A DNA stretch of 64,000 nucleotides from Streptomyces xylophagus (GTDB lineage: Bacteria; Actinomycetota; Actinomycetes; Streptomycetales; Streptomycetaceae). Position 1 is the first letter of the stretch. Each line of letters begins with the position of its first letter. Shown in pieces: positions 53,171-62,832 of the stretch. The notes beneath the pieces are model-generated. The model worked only from the letters and a program-made list of their open reading frames with translations. It was not told the origin of the DNA and ran no database searches. The stretch covers positions 1 through 64,000 of the forward strand of contig NZ_JNWO01000021.1 in the NCBI RefSeq assembly GCF_000716435.1, written 5' to 3'. A program made the translations under genes and the position numbers.

Positions 53171-54331
53171 TCATGGGGGACCGGAGCCGTTCAGCCAGAA
53201 CGCGCCGTACACGGCCGACGCCACCGCGACACCGCCCACCACCCACGCTGACCTGGAGGTACGCAGCCGCGCCAGGGCGAGCGCGAGGGGGAGCAACAGG
53301 GGGAAGGCGGGCATCAACAGGCGCGGTTTCGAGCCGAAATAGCTCGACGCGCACAGCGCCAGCGCGGTGACGACCCCCGTGTACACCAACAAGGGGAGCG
53401 GCTGGCCCTGGCGGACGCCCACGACGTACAGCCAGACCACCAGCCCGACCCCGACGATCAGCCCGACCCCGGCCAGGGCCGACGGGAACGACGTGAACTT
53501 GTCGCCGACGAAACGGGCGAACGCGGCACCGCCGTCGAAACCGTTGCGCCAGCCCGCCTGCACGTCGAGATAGCCCAGCGGGCCCTTGCCCGTGCGATGG
53601 CCGACCCACAGGACGTACCCGGCGGCGCCCAGGGGCGCGAGCGCCATGCCGAGGGCGCACCGCCAGGTTCGCGCGCCGGGCTCGGGCGCCGTGCTGCGGT
53701 CCCGCACGAAAGAGGTGCGGCCCGTGAACGAGGCGATACCCGCGACCCACACCGCCGCGACCACGGCGAGCCCCACGGGCCGAGTCAGCCCGGCCAGCAA
53801 CGCGAGAACGCCCGCCGTCAGCCAGCGGCCGGTCAGCACCGCGTACAGCGACCAGGCGGCGAGCGCGGTGAAGAGCGACTCGCTGTACGCCATCGACTGC
53901 ACGATTCCGACCGGGAGCACGGCCCACAGCAGCACGGCACACACGCCGGCCCTACGGCCGTAGACATGCTCCGCGACCGCGAAGATCCCCCAGGCCGCCG
54001 CGAGCGAGGCGAACAGGCTCACCACGAAACCGGCGTCGGCGTACGACAGCGGGGACACCGCGTGCATGCCTCGCTCGAGCCAGGGCAGCAGCGGGAAGAA
54101 GGCGAGGTTCGAGTGGACGTCGCCGTTCGGGAGGCGCACCTCGTAGCCGTAACCGAGGTCGGCGACCCGCGTGTACCAGAGGGCGTCCCAGCGGGCCGTC
54201 AACAACGTGTACGCGCTTTTGCCGCGCGCCGCGCTCCACACCGCGAGCACCACCAGGCCCAGCGCGCGGACGGCGGCGTACCCGAGGAGGGCCGGGGCCG
54301 CCCGGCGCAGAGGTGCTTCAAGATCGGTCAC
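53171..54331 (-). CDS. Multi-pass membrane glycosyltransferase, PIG-V/mannosyltransferase-like
   Basis: 386 aa from the GTG at 54331. About nine to ten transmembrane helices are visible. The first periplasmic loop contains ARWDALWYTRVADLGYGYEV (residues about 45-65), with acidic residues as in GT-C enzymes. SNLAFFPLLPWLERG and SMAYSESLFTALAAWSLYAV follow. These features match the PIG-V/GPI-mannosyltransferase-like group, which uses polyprenyl-phosphate sugars at the outer membrane face. The acceptor is unknown. The 40 codons of open frame beyond 54331 are not family-like. Confidence 0.85.
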   Translation of the reverse strand: MTDLEAPLRRAAPALLGYAAVRALGLVVLAVWSAARGKSAYTLLTARWDALWYTRVADLGYGYEVRLPNGDVHSNLAFFPLLPWLERGMHAVSPLSYADAGFVVSLFASLAAAWGIFAVAEHVYGRRAGVCAVLLWAVLPVGIVQSMAYSESLFTALAAWSLYAVLTGRWLTAGVLALLAGLTRPVGLAVVAAVWVAGIASFTGRTSFVRDRSTAPEPGARTWRCALGMALAPLGAAGYVLWVGHRTGKGPLGYLDVQAGWRNGFDGGAAFARFVGDKFTSFPSALAGVGLIVGVGLVVWLYVVGVRQGQPLPLLVYTGVVTALALCASSYFGSKPRLLMPAFPLLLPLALALARLRTSRSAWVVGGVAVASAVYGAFWLNGSGPP

Positions 54332-54590
54332 GGGCTCGATTATCGACGGGGTACGGAACCGGCAGACCCGGCGGGGCGTGGTCCACAGAAGGGTGAGTGG
54401 TGTACGCCACACGTGTTCTCCGGGGAGTGTGAGAGGTCCGCCACGTGGCATCGGCGTGAACTCGCGTACTCTGACGGCTCACTCGCCTTCGTTGCGCGGG
54501 TCGGAGACACCGCTCCTCTCCGGCCACAGTCACGGGGAGTCCCCACCCCGTGAGCCCGCCGAACGCGAGGGAACATCTGGGAGGTAGTAC

Positions 54591-56198
54591 ATGTCCGGGA
54601 CGACCACGGCCGCCGCAGCGCTGCGCCGTCGGGCGGCCGGGGCCGGTGCCAACCGCTGGGTCGTCCTCGTCGTCCTCTGCGTGAGCCTGCTCCTCGTCGC
54701 GCTCGACGCCACCGTGCTCCATGTCGCGGTGCCCGCCGTCACCGAGGACCTCAAACCCGGCGCGATAGAGCTGCTCTGGATCGTCGACGTCTATCCGCTG
54801 GTCTGCGCCTCGCTCCTCATCCTCTTCGGCACGCTCGGCGACAGAGTGGGCCGCAGGCGGATTCTCCTTCTCGGCTACGGCCTCTTCGGCGTCGCCTCCG
54901 GGCTGGCCGCCCTCGCCCATGACGCCCAGGTACTGATCCTCGCGCGGGCGCTGCTCGGCGTCGGCGGCGCGATGATCATGCCGGCCACGCTGTCGATCCT
55001 CCGCCAGGTCTTCCCGGACCGGCGCGAGCGGGCGGTGGCGATCGGCGTGTGGAGCGCGGTGGCGGCGGTGGGCGCGGCGGTCGGCCCGCTGCTCGGCGGG
55101 TTTCTCCTCGAACACTTCTGGTGGGGCTCGGTCTTCCTCGTCAACATCCCCCTGATGCTGATCAGTCTGCCGATCGGCCGCCTCCTGCTCCCCGAGTCCC
55201 GCGGCGACCGCAACGGCCCGTGGGACGTCGTCGGCGCGCTCATGGCCGCGGGCGGTCTCTTCGGCGTCGTCCTGGGCGTGAAGCGGCTCGGCGGCGGGGA
55301 GGCGGTGGAGAGCGCGTGGACCGTGGCCCCGCTGCTCGTGGGCGCGGTGCTGCTGGTTCTTTTCGTACGACGACAACGGCGCCGTACGCATCCGCTGGTG
55401 GACCTGACGATGTTCCGCAGGCCGGCGTTCAGCACGTCCGTCGGCTGCATCGTGCTGGCGATGCTGGCGCTGGTGGGCCTGGAGCTGATCGCGGCGCAGT
55501 ATCTGCAACTGGTGTTGGGCCTTTCGCCGCTCCAGACGGGTCTACGACTCCTGCCGCTGACGTTCGCGGCGATGGCGGCGGGGTTGTTCGGGGCGCGGAT
55601 GCTCCGGCGTTTCGGGCCGCGCCGGATGGTGTGCTTCGGGTTCTGCCTGACCGCGGTCTCGGTGCTGACGCTGACCGCGATGGGCGGGCAGGACAACACC
55701 GGGCTGCTGCTCTTCGGGTTCCTGCTGCTGGGCTTCGGCCTGGAGATGACGCTCTTCGGGGCGTACGAGTCGATGCTGAGCGAGGCTCCGCCGGCCCAGG
55801 CGGGCGGCGCGGCGGCGATAGGCGAGACCTCCTACCAACTCGGCGCCGGCATCGGTATCGCGCTCCTCGGCAGCGTCATGAACGCGGCGTACGCGCCCGG
55901 GCTGCGGTCCGTTCCCGGGGTACCGACGTCCGCGTCGGCTTCGGCGGGGCATTCGCTGGGCGAGGCGTACGACGTCGCCGGGCGTCTCGGCGGGGTCCGC
56001 GGAGCCGCCCTGCGCCACGCGGCGCGGGATGCCTTCGTCCACGGCCTGCATGTCACGTTGCTCGTCAGCGCGGGGTTGCTGCTGCTGGGGGCGGTGATGG
56101 CGTTGCGGTTGCCGCGGGTCATGCAGTGCGAGGTGCCTGCGGCGGCCGTAGGGGTGCCTGCCCCCAGGGAAGTCGCACAGTCCCGCGTCTCCGCCTGA
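54591..56198 (+). CDS. MFS drug-exporter-type transporter, DHA2 family (14 TMS)
   Basis: 535 aa, about 14 transmembrane segments. Motif A is in GTLGDRVGRRRILLLGYGLF (residues about 82-101) and motif D-like LLVALDATVLHVAVPAV is in helix 1. Motif C is present in the GVWSAVAAVGAAVGPLLGGF stretch (about 152-171), which marks exporters. Proton-driven efflux of a small, probably cationic or antibiotic compound is likely, but the substrate is unknown. ATG 54591 has GGGAGG 9 nt upstream. There is no adjacent TetR regulator, which is unusual for this class. Confidence 0.92.
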   Translation: MSGTTTAAAALRRRAAGAGANRWVVLVVLCVSLLLVALDATVLHVAVPAVTEDLKPGAIELLWIVDVYPLVCASLLILFGTLGDRVGRRRILLLGYGLFGVASGLAALAHDAQVLILARALLGVGGAMIMPATLSILRQVFPDRRERAVAIGVWSAVAAVGAAVGPLLGGFLLEHFWWGSVFLVNIPLMLISLPIGRLLLPESRGDRNGPWDVVGALMAAGGLFGVVLGVKRLGGGEAVESAWTVAPLLVGAVLLVLFVRRQRRRTHPLVDLTMFRRPAFSTSVGCIVLAMLALVGLELIAAQYLQLVLGLSPLQTGLRLLPLTFAAMAAGLFGARMLRRFGPRRMVCFGFCLTAVSVLTLTAMGGQDNTGLLLFGFLLLGFGLEMTLFGAYESMLSEAPPAQAGGAAAIGETSYQLGAGIGIALLGSVMNAAYAPGLRSVPGVPTSASASAGHSLGEAYDVAGRLGGVRGAALRHAARDAFVHGLHVTLLVSAGLLLLGAVMALRLPRVMQCEVPAAAVGVPAPREVAQSRVSA

Positions 56199-56361
56199 AC
56201 CCCCTCTCCCACCCACGCACCGCCCGTGACGGGCACTTGAAAGGCCGGCGTCTCCTGTGGGGGTGCCCCGCCGTCGGCGGCTGCCCGTTCGCGTCCGCGG
56301 CCTTCCGTCCGCGCTATCGTAACTAGCGGTGGTAGTTTTCTCAGATTTCGGAGGCTGTGCC

Positions 56362-57552
56362 ATGTCCTCGTCCTCGAAGTTGCCCCCCTTCGACCCCGCC
56401 GACCCCCTCGGCATCGACGACCTGCTCGACCCCGAGGACCTCGCGATTCGCGACACGGTTCGGGCGTGGGCCGGTGATCGGGTGCTGCCGTACGTCGCCG
56501 AGTGGTACGAGAAGGGGGAGTTGCCCGGGATTCGGGAGCTCGCGCGGGAGCTCGGCGGCATCGGGGCTCTCGGTATGTCGCTCAGCGGGTACGGGTGTGC
56601 CGGTGCCTCCGCCGTGCAATACGGGCTCGCCTGCCTGGAGTTGGAGGCGGCGGACTCCGGGATCCGGTCGCTCGTGTCGGTGCAGGGGTCCCTCGCGATG
56701 TACGCCATCCATCGCTTCGGGAGCGAGGAGCAGAAGCAGACGTGGTTGCCGCGCATGGCCTCCGGTGACGTCATCGGATGCTTCGGGCTCACCGAGCCCG
56801 ACCACGGCTCCGATCCCGGCGCGATGCGGACCTACGCCAAGCGCGACGGCGGCGACTGGGTGCTCAACGGGCGGAAGATGTGGATCACCAACGGGTCGGT
56901 GGCAGGGGTCGCCGTTGTCTGGGCGCAGAGCGATGACGGGATTCGGGGGTTCGTCGTGCCCACCGATGTCCCCGGGTTCTCCGCGCCCGAGATCAAGCAC
57001 AAGTGGTCACTGCGCGCATCCGTCACCAGCGAACTCGTCCTCGACGATGTGCGGTTGCCGGCTGATGCGGTGTTGCCGGAGGTCGTCGGGTTGAAGGGGC
57101 CGCTCAGCTGTTTGTCGCACGCTCGTTACGGAATCGTGTGGGGTGCGATGGGCGCGGCGCGCGCTTCCTTCGAGTCCGCCGTCGAATACGCGAAGACGCG
57201 GGAGCAGTTCGGGCGGCCCATCGGTGGCTTCCAGCTCACCCAGGCCAAGCTCGCCGACATGGCGGTCGAACTGCACAAGGGGATTCTGCTCGCCCATCAT
57301 CTGGGGCGGCGCATGGACGCCGGGCGCCTGCGTCCCGAGCAGGTCAGCTTCGGCAAGCTGAACAACGTACGAGAGGCCATCGAGATCTGTCGTACGGCAC
57401 GGACCATCCTCGGTGCCAACGGGATCTCACTGGAGTACCCGGTGATGCGGCACGCGACGAACCTGGAGTCGGTGCTCACGTACGAGGGCACCGTCGAGAT
57501 GCACCAGCTCGTGCTGGGCAAGGCGCTCACCGGGCTCGACGCCTTCCGGTAG
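56362..57552 (+). CDS. gcdH: Acyl-CoA dehydrogenase, glutaryl-CoA dehydrogenase type
   Basis: 396 aa. The flavin-dependent acyl-CoA dehydrogenase fold has CFGLTEPDHGSDPGAMRTYA (residues about 137-156) and WVLNGRKMWITNGSVAGVAV. The catalytic Glu lies in LTYEGTVEMHQLVLGKALTG (about 370-389). The overall order, and the SVQGSLAMYAIHRFGSEEQK segment, fit glutaryl-CoA dehydrogenases, which convert glutaryl-CoA to crotonyl-CoA in lysine and tryptophan breakdown. ATG 56362 has GGAGG 7 nt upstream. CGCTA-N7-TAGCG (56312-56328) upstream is a small possible operator. Convergent with sflA. Confidence 0.88.
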   Translation: MSSSSKLPPFDPADPLGIDDLLDPEDLAIRDTVRAWAGDRVLPYVAEWYEKGELPGIRELARELGGIGALGMSLSGYGCAGASAVQYGLACLELEAADSGIRSLVSVQGSLAMYAIHRFGSEEQKQTWLPRMASGDVIGCFGLTEPDHGSDPGAMRTYAKRDGGDWVLNGRKMWITNGSVAGVAVVWAQSDDGIRGFVVPTDVPGFSAPEIKHKWSLRASVTSELVLDDVRLPADAVLPEVVGLKGPLSCLSHARYGIVWGAMGAARASFESAVEYAKTREQFGRPIGGFQLTQAKLADMAVELHKGILLAHHLGRRMDAGRLRPEQVSFGKLNNVREAIEICRTARTILGANGISLEYPVMRHATNLESVLTYEGTVEMHQLVLGKALTGLDAFR

Positions 57553-57587
57553 ACACCGGAGACCTCGGTCTCGGTTCAACCCTGCGG

Positions 57588-57616
57588 GAGGCAGGGCCGA
57601 TGAGCGGCCCTGCCTC
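57588..57616. terminator. Bidirectional terminator between gcdH and sflA
   Basis: A perfect 11-bp stem, GAGGCAGGGCC (57588-57598) with GGCCCTGCCTC (57606-57616), has a 7-nt loop. It overlaps the sflA stop codon by 2 nt. Confidence 0.8.
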
Positions 57617-58055
57617 AGCTCTGGTTGAAGAAACCGTCCTCGCGGCGCGCGACCGGGTCGCCGCTGACGATCTCGGTGTTGGCGGGGGTCAGCAGGAAGA
57701 CACGGTTCGCGACCCGCTCGATCGTGCCGCGCAGGCCGAAGGTCAGGCCGGCCGCGAAGTCGACCACGCGCTTGGCGTCGGTCGCCTCCATCGCCGTGAG
57801 GTTCACGATCACCGGAACCCCTTCCCGGAACAGCTCGCCGATCGCGCGGGCGTCCCGGAAGCTGTCCGGGGTGACCGTGCCGATCCGCCGGCCCTTCACC
57901 TCGGCGACGTCCTCGGCCACCTTCACTCGCGGATCCGTGACCCAGGCATCCCCGGGCTGCTCGGTCCCTTCGGAGTAGTCGTCGTCGTAATAACGCTCGT
58001 CATCGTTGTCGTCAACGAGCCCAAGCCAGGCACTCGCCTTGCGTACCGATCCCAT
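57615..58055 (-). CDS. sflA: SepF-like cell-division protein SflA
   Basis: 146 aa. An N-terminal amphipathic segment ([15 protein letters not shown]) is followed by an Asp/Tyr-rich stretch. The SepF core (about 58-140) has [20 protein letters not shown] and [20 protein letters not shown], the strand-helix pattern that dimerises and binds FtsZ. In Streptomyces, SepF proper lies in the division cluster, while SflA and SflB are extra paralogues that restrict ectopic Z-rings. Position next to gcdH and the DUF5685 gene, and general synteny, identify it as SflA rather than SepF. Confidence 0.88.
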   Translation of the reverse strand: MGSVRKASAWLGLVDDNDDERYYDDDYSEGTEQPGDAWVTDPRVKVAEDVAEVKGRRIGTVTPDSFRDARAIGELFREGVPVIVNLTAMEATDAKRVVDFAAGLTFGLRGTIERVANRVFLLTPANTEIVSGDPVARREDGFFNQS

Positions 58056-58388
58056 GGACGCCTCCTCTCACAGCGGTCTTACTTGCTTTCCACATCCCTA
58101 TGGTCATCCATGATGCGGATCGCGCGCCAAGTGGATAGACGCCGCGCGGGGGGTTTGTGACGCTACTGGTGCACAGCCCATACGTCGAGGGCCCCTGTGT
58201 ATCAAGGGTGTTGCTGGGCAGGGCTGCTGACTGAGAGTGAAATATGATTCTTCCCGGCGTCCGGGTGACGGCTGGTGCGTACGGGTGAACGGGGTGGTCG
58301 TTGCGATGCGGCCGCTCAACGCCCGGTCAGATGCCATATCGAACTCCGGATGCCCTGTCAGATGTCGTTCACGCCACGGGGGGTTGTC
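58056..58388. other. Divergent intergenic region between sflA and the DUF5685 gene
   Basis: No gene is supported in these 333 bases. Open frames here give Arg-rich peptides without similarity. It is expected to hold both divergent promoters. GGGGGG just before 58389 can act as the DUF5685 ribosome site. Confidence 0.5.
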
Positions 58389-59591
58389 GTGTTCGGAATG
58401 GTCCGGCCTTGCAGACATCGGCTCGGAGAGAGCCTCAAGACGCAGTGGATGGCGCATTTGTGCGGGCTGTGTCTCGCACTGCGCGGAGATCATGGGCAGT
58501 TCGCGAGGGTTGTCACCAATTACGACGGTCTGCTCCTCTCGGTCCTGACGGAGGCTCAGGTCGAGCGGGAGGGCGGGGGATGGCGGCGTACGGCCGGGCC
58601 CTGCCCGTTGCGCGGGATGCGGACCGCGTCCGTCGCGCAGGGCGAGGGCGCGCGGCTCGCGGCGGCCGTCTCGCTGGTGCTCGCCTCCGCCAAAGTGCGT
58701 GACCATGTCGCGGACGGGGACGGGCTGCTGGCCCGTAAGCCCGTGGCGCTGGCCGCGCGGCGGGTCGCGGGGAGCTGGGGGAGCGCCGGGGCGCGCACCG
58801 GTTCCGCCGTCGGGTTCGACGCCGCCGTACTCGTTGACGCGGTGGAGCGGCAGTTCGGCGTCGAGGCGCTCGCCGGGCCCGGCACGCCGATCCTGACCGT
58901 CACCGAACCGACCGAGACCGCCACCGCGGCCGCCTTCGCGCACACCGCGATCCTGGCCGGACGGCCCGGCAACGCCGTACCGCTCGCCGAGGCCGGGCGC
59001 CTCTTCGGACGGCTCGCGCATCTCCTGGACGCCGTGGAGGACAGGGAGGCGGATGCCGCGGCCGGTGCCTGGAATCCCCTCACCGCGACCGGCACCCCGC
59101 TCACCGAGGCCCGGCGGCTCGCCGACGACGCGCTGCACGGGATACGGCTCGCGCTGCGGGAGACGTCCTTCACCGACGGCAAGCTGGCGCATCTGCTGCT
59201 CGCGCACGAACTGGGGCGCTCGGTCGACCGGGCCTTCGGGACGCAGTCGTGCGGGCACGGGTCCGGGCCTGGGCACCTATCGGAACCGCAGGGCGCCTTC
59301 AGGCCGCCGCAGACTCCCTACCTGCCGGGCGATCCGCGGCACGGCGGCAATCCGTACGGTGGCAATCCTTACGGCGGTGAGCCGCCGCGGCCCGACAAGC
59401 GTGGTTTCTGGGCCGGGTGTGCCGCCGCCCTCGGGCTGTGCTGCACCTGCAAGGTGTGCTGCGCCGACGAGTTCGAGGGCCCGTGGTCGGGGCGGCGGCG
59501 CGAGGGATGCCGTTCGAGCTGCGACTGCTCGTGCTGTGACGCCTGCGAATGCTGTGAGTGCTGTGAATGTCTGTCGTGTTGTGACTGCTGA
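58389..59591 (+). CDS. DUF5685 family protein with cysteine-rich C-terminal tail
   Basis: 400 aa from the GTG at 58389. The N terminus VRPCRHRLGESLKTQWMAHL and CGLCLALRGDHG (residues about 5-36) has conserved Cys residues in a C ... C-x2-C set. A long Ala-rich helical middle with DHVADGDGLLARKPVALAAR and LLDAVEDREADAAAGAWNPL follows. A Gly/Asn/Tyr/Pro spacer (NPYGGNPYGG) precedes a tail (about 340-400) with about 20 Cys in the last 60 residues (such as CCTCKVCCADE and CECCECCECLSCCDC). The family has no known function. The Cys pattern suggests metal clusters or storage, as in DUF5685 proteins linked to peptide modification. Confidence 0.88.
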   Translation: MFGMVRPCRHRLGESLKTQWMAHLCGLCLALRGDHGQFARVVTNYDGLLLSVLTEAQVEREGGGWRRTAGPCPLRGMRTASVAQGEGARLAAAVSLVLASAKVRDHVADGDGLLARKPVALAARRVAGSWGSAGARTGSAVGFDAAVLVDAVERQFGVEALAGPGTPILTVTEPTETATAAAFAHTAILAGRPGNAVPLAEAGRLFGRLAHLLDAVEDREADAAAGAWNPLTATGTPLTEARRLADDALHGIRLALRETSFTDGKLAHLLLAHELGRSVDRAFGTQSCGHGSGPGHLSEPQGAFRPPQTPYLPGDPRHGGNPYGGNPYGGEPPRPDKRGFWAGCAAALGLCCTCKVCCADEFEGPWSGRRREGCRSSCDCSCCDACECCECCECLSCCDC

Positions 59592-59807
59592 TCGTGACGG
59601 GCAGTCACCACCGTTGTATACGTGCCGCACAGGGATCATGGCCGACCTGCGGGGCTCGGCCGGCGGTGTTTCGGAGCGGTAAAACAAAAACATGATCCGG
59701 TGACCGGTGTGCCATGTGTGTCGTTGGGCGGGAGCAGAACCATTTCTGCCCCGGGTTCGATCCCCGATCAACCCCCGATCAACTCGCCACCCACTTAAGG
59801 CACTTCA

Positions 59808-62054
59808 GTGGACGTCACAACAAAAGCGACCACCAGCATCCGCACCAGGCTGCTGAGGATTCTGATCCTCGCTCTCGCGGTCCTGCTCGCACTGCTCGGA
59901 GTCGCGGCCGCCGAGCAGATCTCCGCCTATCGCAACGCCTCCGCGACCGCCGACAACGCCCGCCTGGAAATCACCCTTCAGGGACTCGTCCACGAACTGC
60001 AGAAGGAGCGCGGGCTCACCACCGGATACGTCGGCGGCGTCCGGCAGTTCAGCGCCAAGCTGCCCACGCAGCGCAAGGCGACCGACGCCGCGCGCGAGCA
60101 GTTGGACGTGGCCCTGAAAGGGCGTGAGGACTCGGCCGCCGGTTCCGTGCGCGAGTCCCTCGGCCGGCTCGACGGACTCGCCGGGATCCGCAAGGACGCC
60201 GACGACGGCACCGGCGTGGTGAAGGACACCTTCGACTACTTCACCACCACGATCACCGTCCTCGACCGGCTCGACCTCGGCCTCGAGGACGTCCACGACG
60301 GCACCCTGCGCGACGCCTACCAGGCACTCCAAGTCCTCGGCAACGCCAAGGAGTTCACCGGCGAGGAACGCGCCATCGTGCTCGGCTCGGTGCGCGCGGG
60401 GAAGTTCCGCGGCGGCGACTACAGCCGGTTCATGGAGATCCGTGCCGGGCGCCTCGCCGCCCTCGACGCCTTCCCGCGGTCGGCCGGCGCCGTGCAGGAA
60501 CGGCGCCTGAACACCGCCCTGACCACGCCCGACGCCGAGCGCGCGCTGACGTACGAGAGCAAGGCGGTGCACGGCACCGGGAAGCTGAAGTCGAGCGCGA
60601 TTCCGCCCATGGCCTGGTGGGACTCCATGACCTCCACCATCAACGGGATGCGGGACGTGCAGATCGGTCTCGGCACCGATGTCGAGAACCGCGCCGCCCA
60701 GTTGGAGAGTTCGGCTCAGCGCGACCTGCTGCTGTTCCTGCTGCTCGCGCTCGGCACGGTCGCCGCGCTCGCCGCGCTGGCCCTCGACTGTGTACGGTCC
60801 GTGTCCTCGCCGCTCGTCGAACTCGCCCAGCAGGCACGGGAGGTGGCCGGCAGTCGGCTGCCGCAGGCCGTGGCCGCCGTACAGGACGGGTCGTCCGGGA
60901 AGGCGCCGCAGCCGCCCGCTCCGCTGGCCGTCAACGACAAGGCGGGGGCCGAAGTGCGGGAAGTCGCCGAGGCGTTCGACCGGGTGCAGCGGTCCGCGTT
61001 CGATCTCGCCACCGAGCAGGCCGTGTTGCGGCGCAACGCCACCGACTCGCTGGTGAGCCTGGGCCGTCGCAACCAGAACCTGGTGCGCCGTCAGATCAGC
61101 TTCATCAACAAGCTGGAGCACGAGGACGCCGACCCCGCGACCCTCGCCAACCTCTTCGAACTCGACCACCTGGCCACCCGCATGCGCCGCAACGCCGAAA
61201 GCCTTCTCGTGCTCGCCGGGGAGTCCAGCCCCCGCCCCCAGTCCACCCCGCTGGCCGTCAACGACGTCCTGCGCGCCGCGCTGTCCGAGGTCGAGGAGTA
61301 CCGACGGGTCACCCTGCGCCGGATCGAGCCCGCGTACGTCACCGGCTCCGTCGTCGTCGAAATCGCCCACCTGCTCGCCGAGTTGGTGGAGAACGCGCTG
61401 AGCTTCTCGCCGCCGGACTCCGATGTGGAGATCGAGGGGCGGCGCACCAGCGCCGGTTATCTGGTCGCGATCGTCGACCACGGTTTCGGTATGGACAACC
61501 AGGCACTCGCCGAGGCCAACGTACGGCTCTCCGGCACCGCCAGCTTCATGGCCGAACCCACCCGGTTCCTGGGCCACTTCGTGGTCGGCGCCCTCGCCCG
61601 CAAGTGCGGTATCGAGGTACGGCTCGGCGAGGCACCGGCGGCCGGTGTGGTCGCGCGCGTGCTGATCCCCGCGGGGCTGTTGACGGAGACCCCGCAGGGC
61701 AAGGCCGCCGACAAGCCGGTGCTGCCGGCACCGCGCAAGGAGGAGGACGCCGTGGAGCTGGTGACCGTAGCGGCCGAGTCGAAGCCGGCTGAGAACAAGG
61801 GCACCTCCGCCTCCCGTACCCGCAACGGACTCGTCAAGCGGCCCCGGCGCAGCGCGATCCCGGAGGCCGTCACCGAGACCGACCGGCCCAGCCGCCCGGC
61901 ACCCACCGGACCTTCCGCGGACCGCAGCCCCGAAGAGGTCTCCGGGATGCTCTCCACCCTGCGCAGCGCCCACATGCGGGGCGGCATCAGCGTGGAGAAG
62001 GAAAAAGAGAAGGCCAAGAAGTCCGCCGGCAACAATGAGGGTGACGCCAAGTGA
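59808..62054 (+). CDS. cvnA: Conservon protein CvnA: NIT-domain sensor with histidine-kinase-like ATPase
   Basis: 748 aa. TM1 lies at residues about 13-34 and TM2 at about 305-327. They flank an extracytoplasmic NIT (nitrate/nitrite-sensing) domain containing VHELQKERGLTTGYVGG. A HAMP-like linker is followed by a dimerisation region with LDHLATRMRRNAESLLVL, and by a HATPase_c domain with ELVENALSFSPPDSDVEI (about 524) and VDHGFGMDNQALAEANVRLS. The tail is low-complexity and charged. In conservons CvnA is the membrane sensor that acts through CvnB-D rather than through a response regulator. The cvnB start overlaps the stop (GTGA). Confidence 0.93.
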   Translation: MDVTTKATTSIRTRLLRILILALAVLLALLGVAAAEQISAYRNASATADNARLEITLQGLVHELQKERGLTTGYVGGVRQFSAKLPTQRKATDAAREQLDVALKGREDSAAGSVRESLGRLDGLAGIRKDADDGTGVVKDTFDYFTTTITVLDRLDLGLEDVHDGTLRDAYQALQVLGNAKEFTGEERAIVLGSVRAGKFRGGDYSRFMEIRAGRLAALDAFPRSAGAVQERRLNTALTTPDAERALTYESKAVHGTGKLKSSAIPPMAWWDSMTSTINGMRDVQIGLGTDVENRAAQLESSAQRDLLLFLLLALGTVAALAALALDCVRSVSSPLVELAQQAREVAGSRLPQAVAAVQDGSSGKAPQPPAPLAVNDKAGAEVREVAEAFDRVQRSAFDLATEQAVLRRNATDSLVSLGRRNQNLVRRQISFINKLEHEDADPATLANLFELDHLATRMRRNAESLLVLAGESSPRPQSTPLAVNDVLRAALSEVEEYRRVTLRRIEPAYVTGSVVVEIAHLLAELVENALSFSPPDSDVEIEGRRTSAGYLVAIVDHGFGMDNQALAEANVRLSGTASFMAEPTRFLGHFVVGALARKCGIEVRLGEAPAAGVVARVLIPAGLLTETPQGKAADKPVLPAPRKEEDAVELVTVAAESKPAENKGTSASRTRNGLVKRPRRSAIPEAVTETDRPSRPAPTGPSADRSPEEVSGMLSTLRSAHMRGGISVEKEKEKAKKSAGNNEGDAK

Positions 62055-62479
62055 CCACCGTCGACACCCAACACGACTCGCAGACCTTCAACTGGCTCCT
62101 CGCCAACTTCGTCAAGAGCACCGACGGCGTACGGGACGCCGTCGCCGTCTCCTCCGACGGGCTGCTGATCGCCGTGTCCGACGGACTCGGGCGGACCGAG
62201 GCCGACCATCTCGCCGCGATCGTCTCGGGGTTGAGCAGCCTGGCCCGCAGCGCGTCCAAGCGGTACAGCTTCGACGGGGTCAAGCTGATCATGATCGAGA
62301 TGGGCCGGGGTTTCCTGCTCGTCTCGGCTATCCGGGACGGCAGCTGTCTCGGTGTCCTCGCCGACAGCAGCGGTGAACTGGGCCTCGTCGGCTACGAGAT
62401 GGCGGTGCTCGCGGAGCGGGCGGGTGATCTGCTCACCCCGACGCTCATCGCCGATCTGCGGCAGGCGTTGCCACGGTGA
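62051..62479 (+). CDS. cvnB: Conservon protein CvnB: roadblock/LC7-domain protein
   Basis: 142 aa, one roadblock/LC7 domain (residues about 10-105). FNWLLANFVKSTDGVRDAVA and SDGLLIAVSDGLGRTEADHL are the family pattern. Roadblock proteins act as co-regulators of small GTPases, such as MglB for MglA. CvnB is expected to control the nucleotide state of CvnD. It is coupled to cvnA and cvnC by GTGA overlaps at both ends, so stoichiometric production is likely. Confidence 0.95.
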   Translation: MTTVDTQHDSQTFNWLLANFVKSTDGVRDAVAVSSDGLLIAVSDGLGRTEADHLAAIVSGLSSLARSASKRYSFDGVKLIMIEMGRGFLLVSAIRDGSCLGVLADSSGELGLVGYEMAVLAERAGDLLTPTLIADLRQALPR

Positions 62480-62832
62480 ACGGTGAACAGTCCAGGGACG
62501 TAGAACCTGAAGAGGACGCGACGTTCGTCCGGCCGTTCATCATCACCGGCGGCCGGTCCGAGCCCCTCCAGGCGGATCTGCGGCTGGAGACGCTGGTCGT
62601 CGCCGTCGGCGTGCCGGATCCGTCGCTCGCCTTCGAGCGGCGCCACATCGTCGCGGTGTGCGAACGGCCGACGACCGTCGCCGAGGTGGCGCACCGGGTC
62701 GGCGTACCCCTCGGAGTGGCCAAGGTGCTCATCTCCGACCTCGTCGTCGCCGGGCAACTCGCCTGTCGGCAACCCGCGGAGCTGCCGCTCCCGATGCTCG
62801 AAAGGATCAGGGACCATGTCCGGGCGCTCTGA
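62476..62832 (+). CDS. cvnC: Conservon protein CvnC: DUF742 protein
   Basis: 118 aa DUF742 protein. It is recognised by FVRPFIITGGRSEPLQADLR near the N terminus and by a winged-helix-like C-terminal half (TTVAEVAHRVGVPLGVAKVL, then ISDLVVAGQLACRQP). DUF742 proteins occur only with conservon-type systems and may be DNA-binding or adaptor proteins. It overlaps cvnB by 4 nt (GTGA) and cvnD by 17 nt. Confidence 0.94.
   Translation: MNGEQSRDVEPEEDATFVRPFIITGGRSEPLQADLRLETLVVAVGVPDPSLAFERRHIVAVCERPTTVAEVAHRVGVPLGVAKVLISDLVVAGQLACRQPAELPLPMLERIRDHVRAL

Noticed and set aside
56312..56328. CGCTA-N7-TAGCG as a defined operator for gcdH
   Set aside because: Five-base arms are too short to support a named regulator and no regulator gene is adjacent.
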